From Clostridiales bacterium (lineage in GTDB: Bacteria; Bacillota; Clostridia; Oscillospirales; Oscillospiraceae), in NCBI GenBank assembly GCA_019421975.1, contig JAHZEE010000004.1, positions 1 through 5,863 on the forward strand: a stretch of 5,863 nt of DNA, read 5' to 3'. Made by a program: the position numbers and the translations under genes. A model generated the notes under the pieces. The model did no database searches and had not been told where the DNA came from. It saw only the letters and a list, made by a program, of their open reading frames with translations. Each line of letters opens with the position of its first letter. Within the stretch, counting starts at the first letter, position 1. Of this stretch, positions 4,977 to 5,863 are shown piece after piece.

Positions 4977-5554
4977 CATGCAAAGCAGATGGACTGTGCA
5001 GCCCCCATCGCCGCGATCTCCGCATCGTCATGGGTGACCATCAGGACCGTCCGGCCTGCGCAGCGCTGCCGCGTGTCCTCCATGACCTGGGCCTTTGTCC
5101 CGGCATCCAGGCCGCGGAACGGCTCGTCCAGGAACAGCACATCGAAGTCCGCCAGCAGCGCCCGCAAAATGGCCACCCGGCGCCGCATGCCGCCGGAGAG
5201 CTCCCGCACCGGCTGTCCGGCGCAGTCCCGCAGCCCCACAGCCTGCATGGCCTCCAACACCTGCAGGCGGGTGCACTGCGGCGCTGTCAGACGGATGTTG
5301 GCGTCGGCATTGAGGTTTTCGCACAGCCGGTCCTCCTGAAAGACCGCACTGAACCGAAGGCCCTCCAGCCCCAGGATCCGGCCGCCGTCCGGCTGCTCCA
5401 GACCCATGAGGATCCGGAGCAGCGTGGTCTTCCCCCACCCGGACGGGGCCATGATACAGCTCACCTGGCCAATCGGGATGGCGAACGAGACGGCCTGCAG
5501 CACCGTCTTCGGCCCATATGCCTTGCTGACTGCCTCAACTCTGATCTGTTCCAT
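4976..5554 (-). CDS. ABC transporter ATP-binding protein, TauB/SsuB-like
   Basis: This cytoplasmic ATPase energises an importer together with the permease encoded just upstream. It has 192 residues, short for the nitrate/sulfonate/taurine class (about 240-270). Visible motifs: Walker A APSGWGKT (36-43, with Ala for the usual first Gly), Q-loop Q73, signature LSGGM (119-123), Walker B VLFLDEP (139-145 with D143, E144), D-loop GLD (148-150) and the switch histidine H175 in MVTHD. The protein stops soon after the switch region, so the C-terminal extension of longer homologues is absent; all catalytic motifs are present, so it is probably functional. The ATG at 5554 follows GAGAGGA about 8 nt upstream, inside the permease 3' end, and 3 nt separate it from the permease stop. 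The transported substrate (sulfonate, nitrate, pyrimidine precursor or other) cannot be told from this protein. Confidence 0.93.
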   Translation of the reverse strand: MEQIRVEAVSKAYGPKTVLQAVSFAIPIGQVSCIMAPSGWGKTTLLRILMGLEQPDGGRILGLEGLRFSAVFQEDRLCENLNADANIRLTAPQCTRLQVLEAMQAVGLRDCAGQPVRELSGGMRRRVAILRALLADFDVLFLDEPFRGLDAGTKAQVMEDTRQRCAGRTVLMVTHDDAEIAAMGAAQSICFA

Positions 5555-5557
5555 GGC

Positions 5558-5863
5558 TCACATCCTCTCTGAACGCCGCACAGCGCCGCGCAGCAACGCC
5601 AAAAACACCTTCTCAAAGGCCAGGCTGATCAGCACGACCACCAGCGTCCAGGCAAACAGATCCGGTGTGTCCAGATAGACCTTGGCCTGCTGCAGCCGCT
5701 CTCCAATGGACCCCTGCGGCATTCCAATCACCTCAGCCGCCACGCCCGCTTTCCAGCAGAGTCCCAGTGCCACCGCACAGCCCGCGTGAAAAAATGGCAG
5801 GACCTGCGGCACATAGAGATAGCGGATTCTGCGCCCAGCCGGAATCCGGAACACCTGTGCCAT
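5558..5863 (-). CDS. ABC transporter permease, TauC/SsuC-like, C-terminal part (gene begins past the right edge)
   Basis: The last 102 or so codons of a membrane permease of the nitrate/sulfonate/taurine/bicarbonate class. The segment IRYLYVPQVLPFFHAGCAVALGLCWKAGVAAEVIG matches the part that follows the cytoplasmic EAA loop, where the permease docks on the ATPase. Then comes GSIGERLQQAKVYLDTPDLFAWTLVVVLISLAFEKVFLALL, with a last membrane helix at its end and a basic tail. An ATG codon falls exactly on the window edge (5861-5863), but there is no room for the earlier helices, so the true start must lie outside. It is followed after 3 nt by its ATPase. The substrate-binding protein is not in the window and may be upstream. 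Confidence 0.92.
   Translation of the reverse strand: MAQVFRIPAGRRIRYLYVPQVLPFFHAGCAVALGLCWKAGVAAEVIGMPQGSIGERLQQAKVYLDTPDLFAWTLVVVLISLAFEKVFLALLRGAVRRSERM

Noticed and set aside
5030..5572. Plus-strand frame of 180 codons opposite the ABC ATPase
   Set aside because: The minus strand carries every ATPase motif; the antisense product has none.

Overview
The window reads as chromosomal DNA from an anaerobic, fairly GC-rich Firmicute of the class Clostridia; an Oscillospiraceae/Flavonifractor-like gut bacterium is my best guess, inferred from gene content, strong AGGAGG ribosome sites and the GC-rich coding DNA with AT-rich promoters. All credible genes lie on the minus strand, so transcription runs from high to low coordinates. 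No tRNA, rRNA, CRISPR array or mobile element was seen.

Layout in the direction of transcription. (1) 5863-4976: the 3' end of an ABC permease gene and its complete ATPase gene, of the TauC/TauB (SsuC/SsuB) class, closed by a 16-bp stem terminator at 4940-4976. (2) 4906-2621: a consensus promoter, an operator-like inverted repeat, ahpC (peroxiredoxin) and, 4 nt downstream, a flavoprotein reductase built from the same parts as AhpF but in the reverse order; a 15-bp stem terminator at 2585-2618 ends this unit. (3) 2556-1805: a single gene for a nucleotidyltransferase-fold protein of unknown substrate, with its own promoter. (4) 1754-1: a promoter and operators followed by feoA, a second feoA and the 5' part of feoB (ferrous iron uptake), which runs out of the window.

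The main point of interest is a shared inverted repeat, (G/A)TTAG-N6-CTAAC read on the minus strand. It occurs just downstream of the feo promoter (1697-1712), just downstream of the ahpC promoter (4852-4867) and, with perfect half-sites, between feoA2 and feoB (1159-1174). A degraded fourth copy overlaps the feo -10 element (1727-1742). Half-sites TTAG/CTAA resemble those of DtxR/IdeR-type metal-dependent repressors. The arrangement suggests that one iron-sensing repressor controls both Fe(II) import and the peroxide-removing AhpC/reductase pair, which fits the need of an anaerobe to limit Fenton chemistry. The regulator itself is not in the window.

The second point of interest is the domain order of the AhpC reductase: thioredoxin-reductase module first, AhpF N-terminal-type double thioredoxin fold last. 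I do not see a wholly new system here; the value lies in the shared operator and the permuted reductase.
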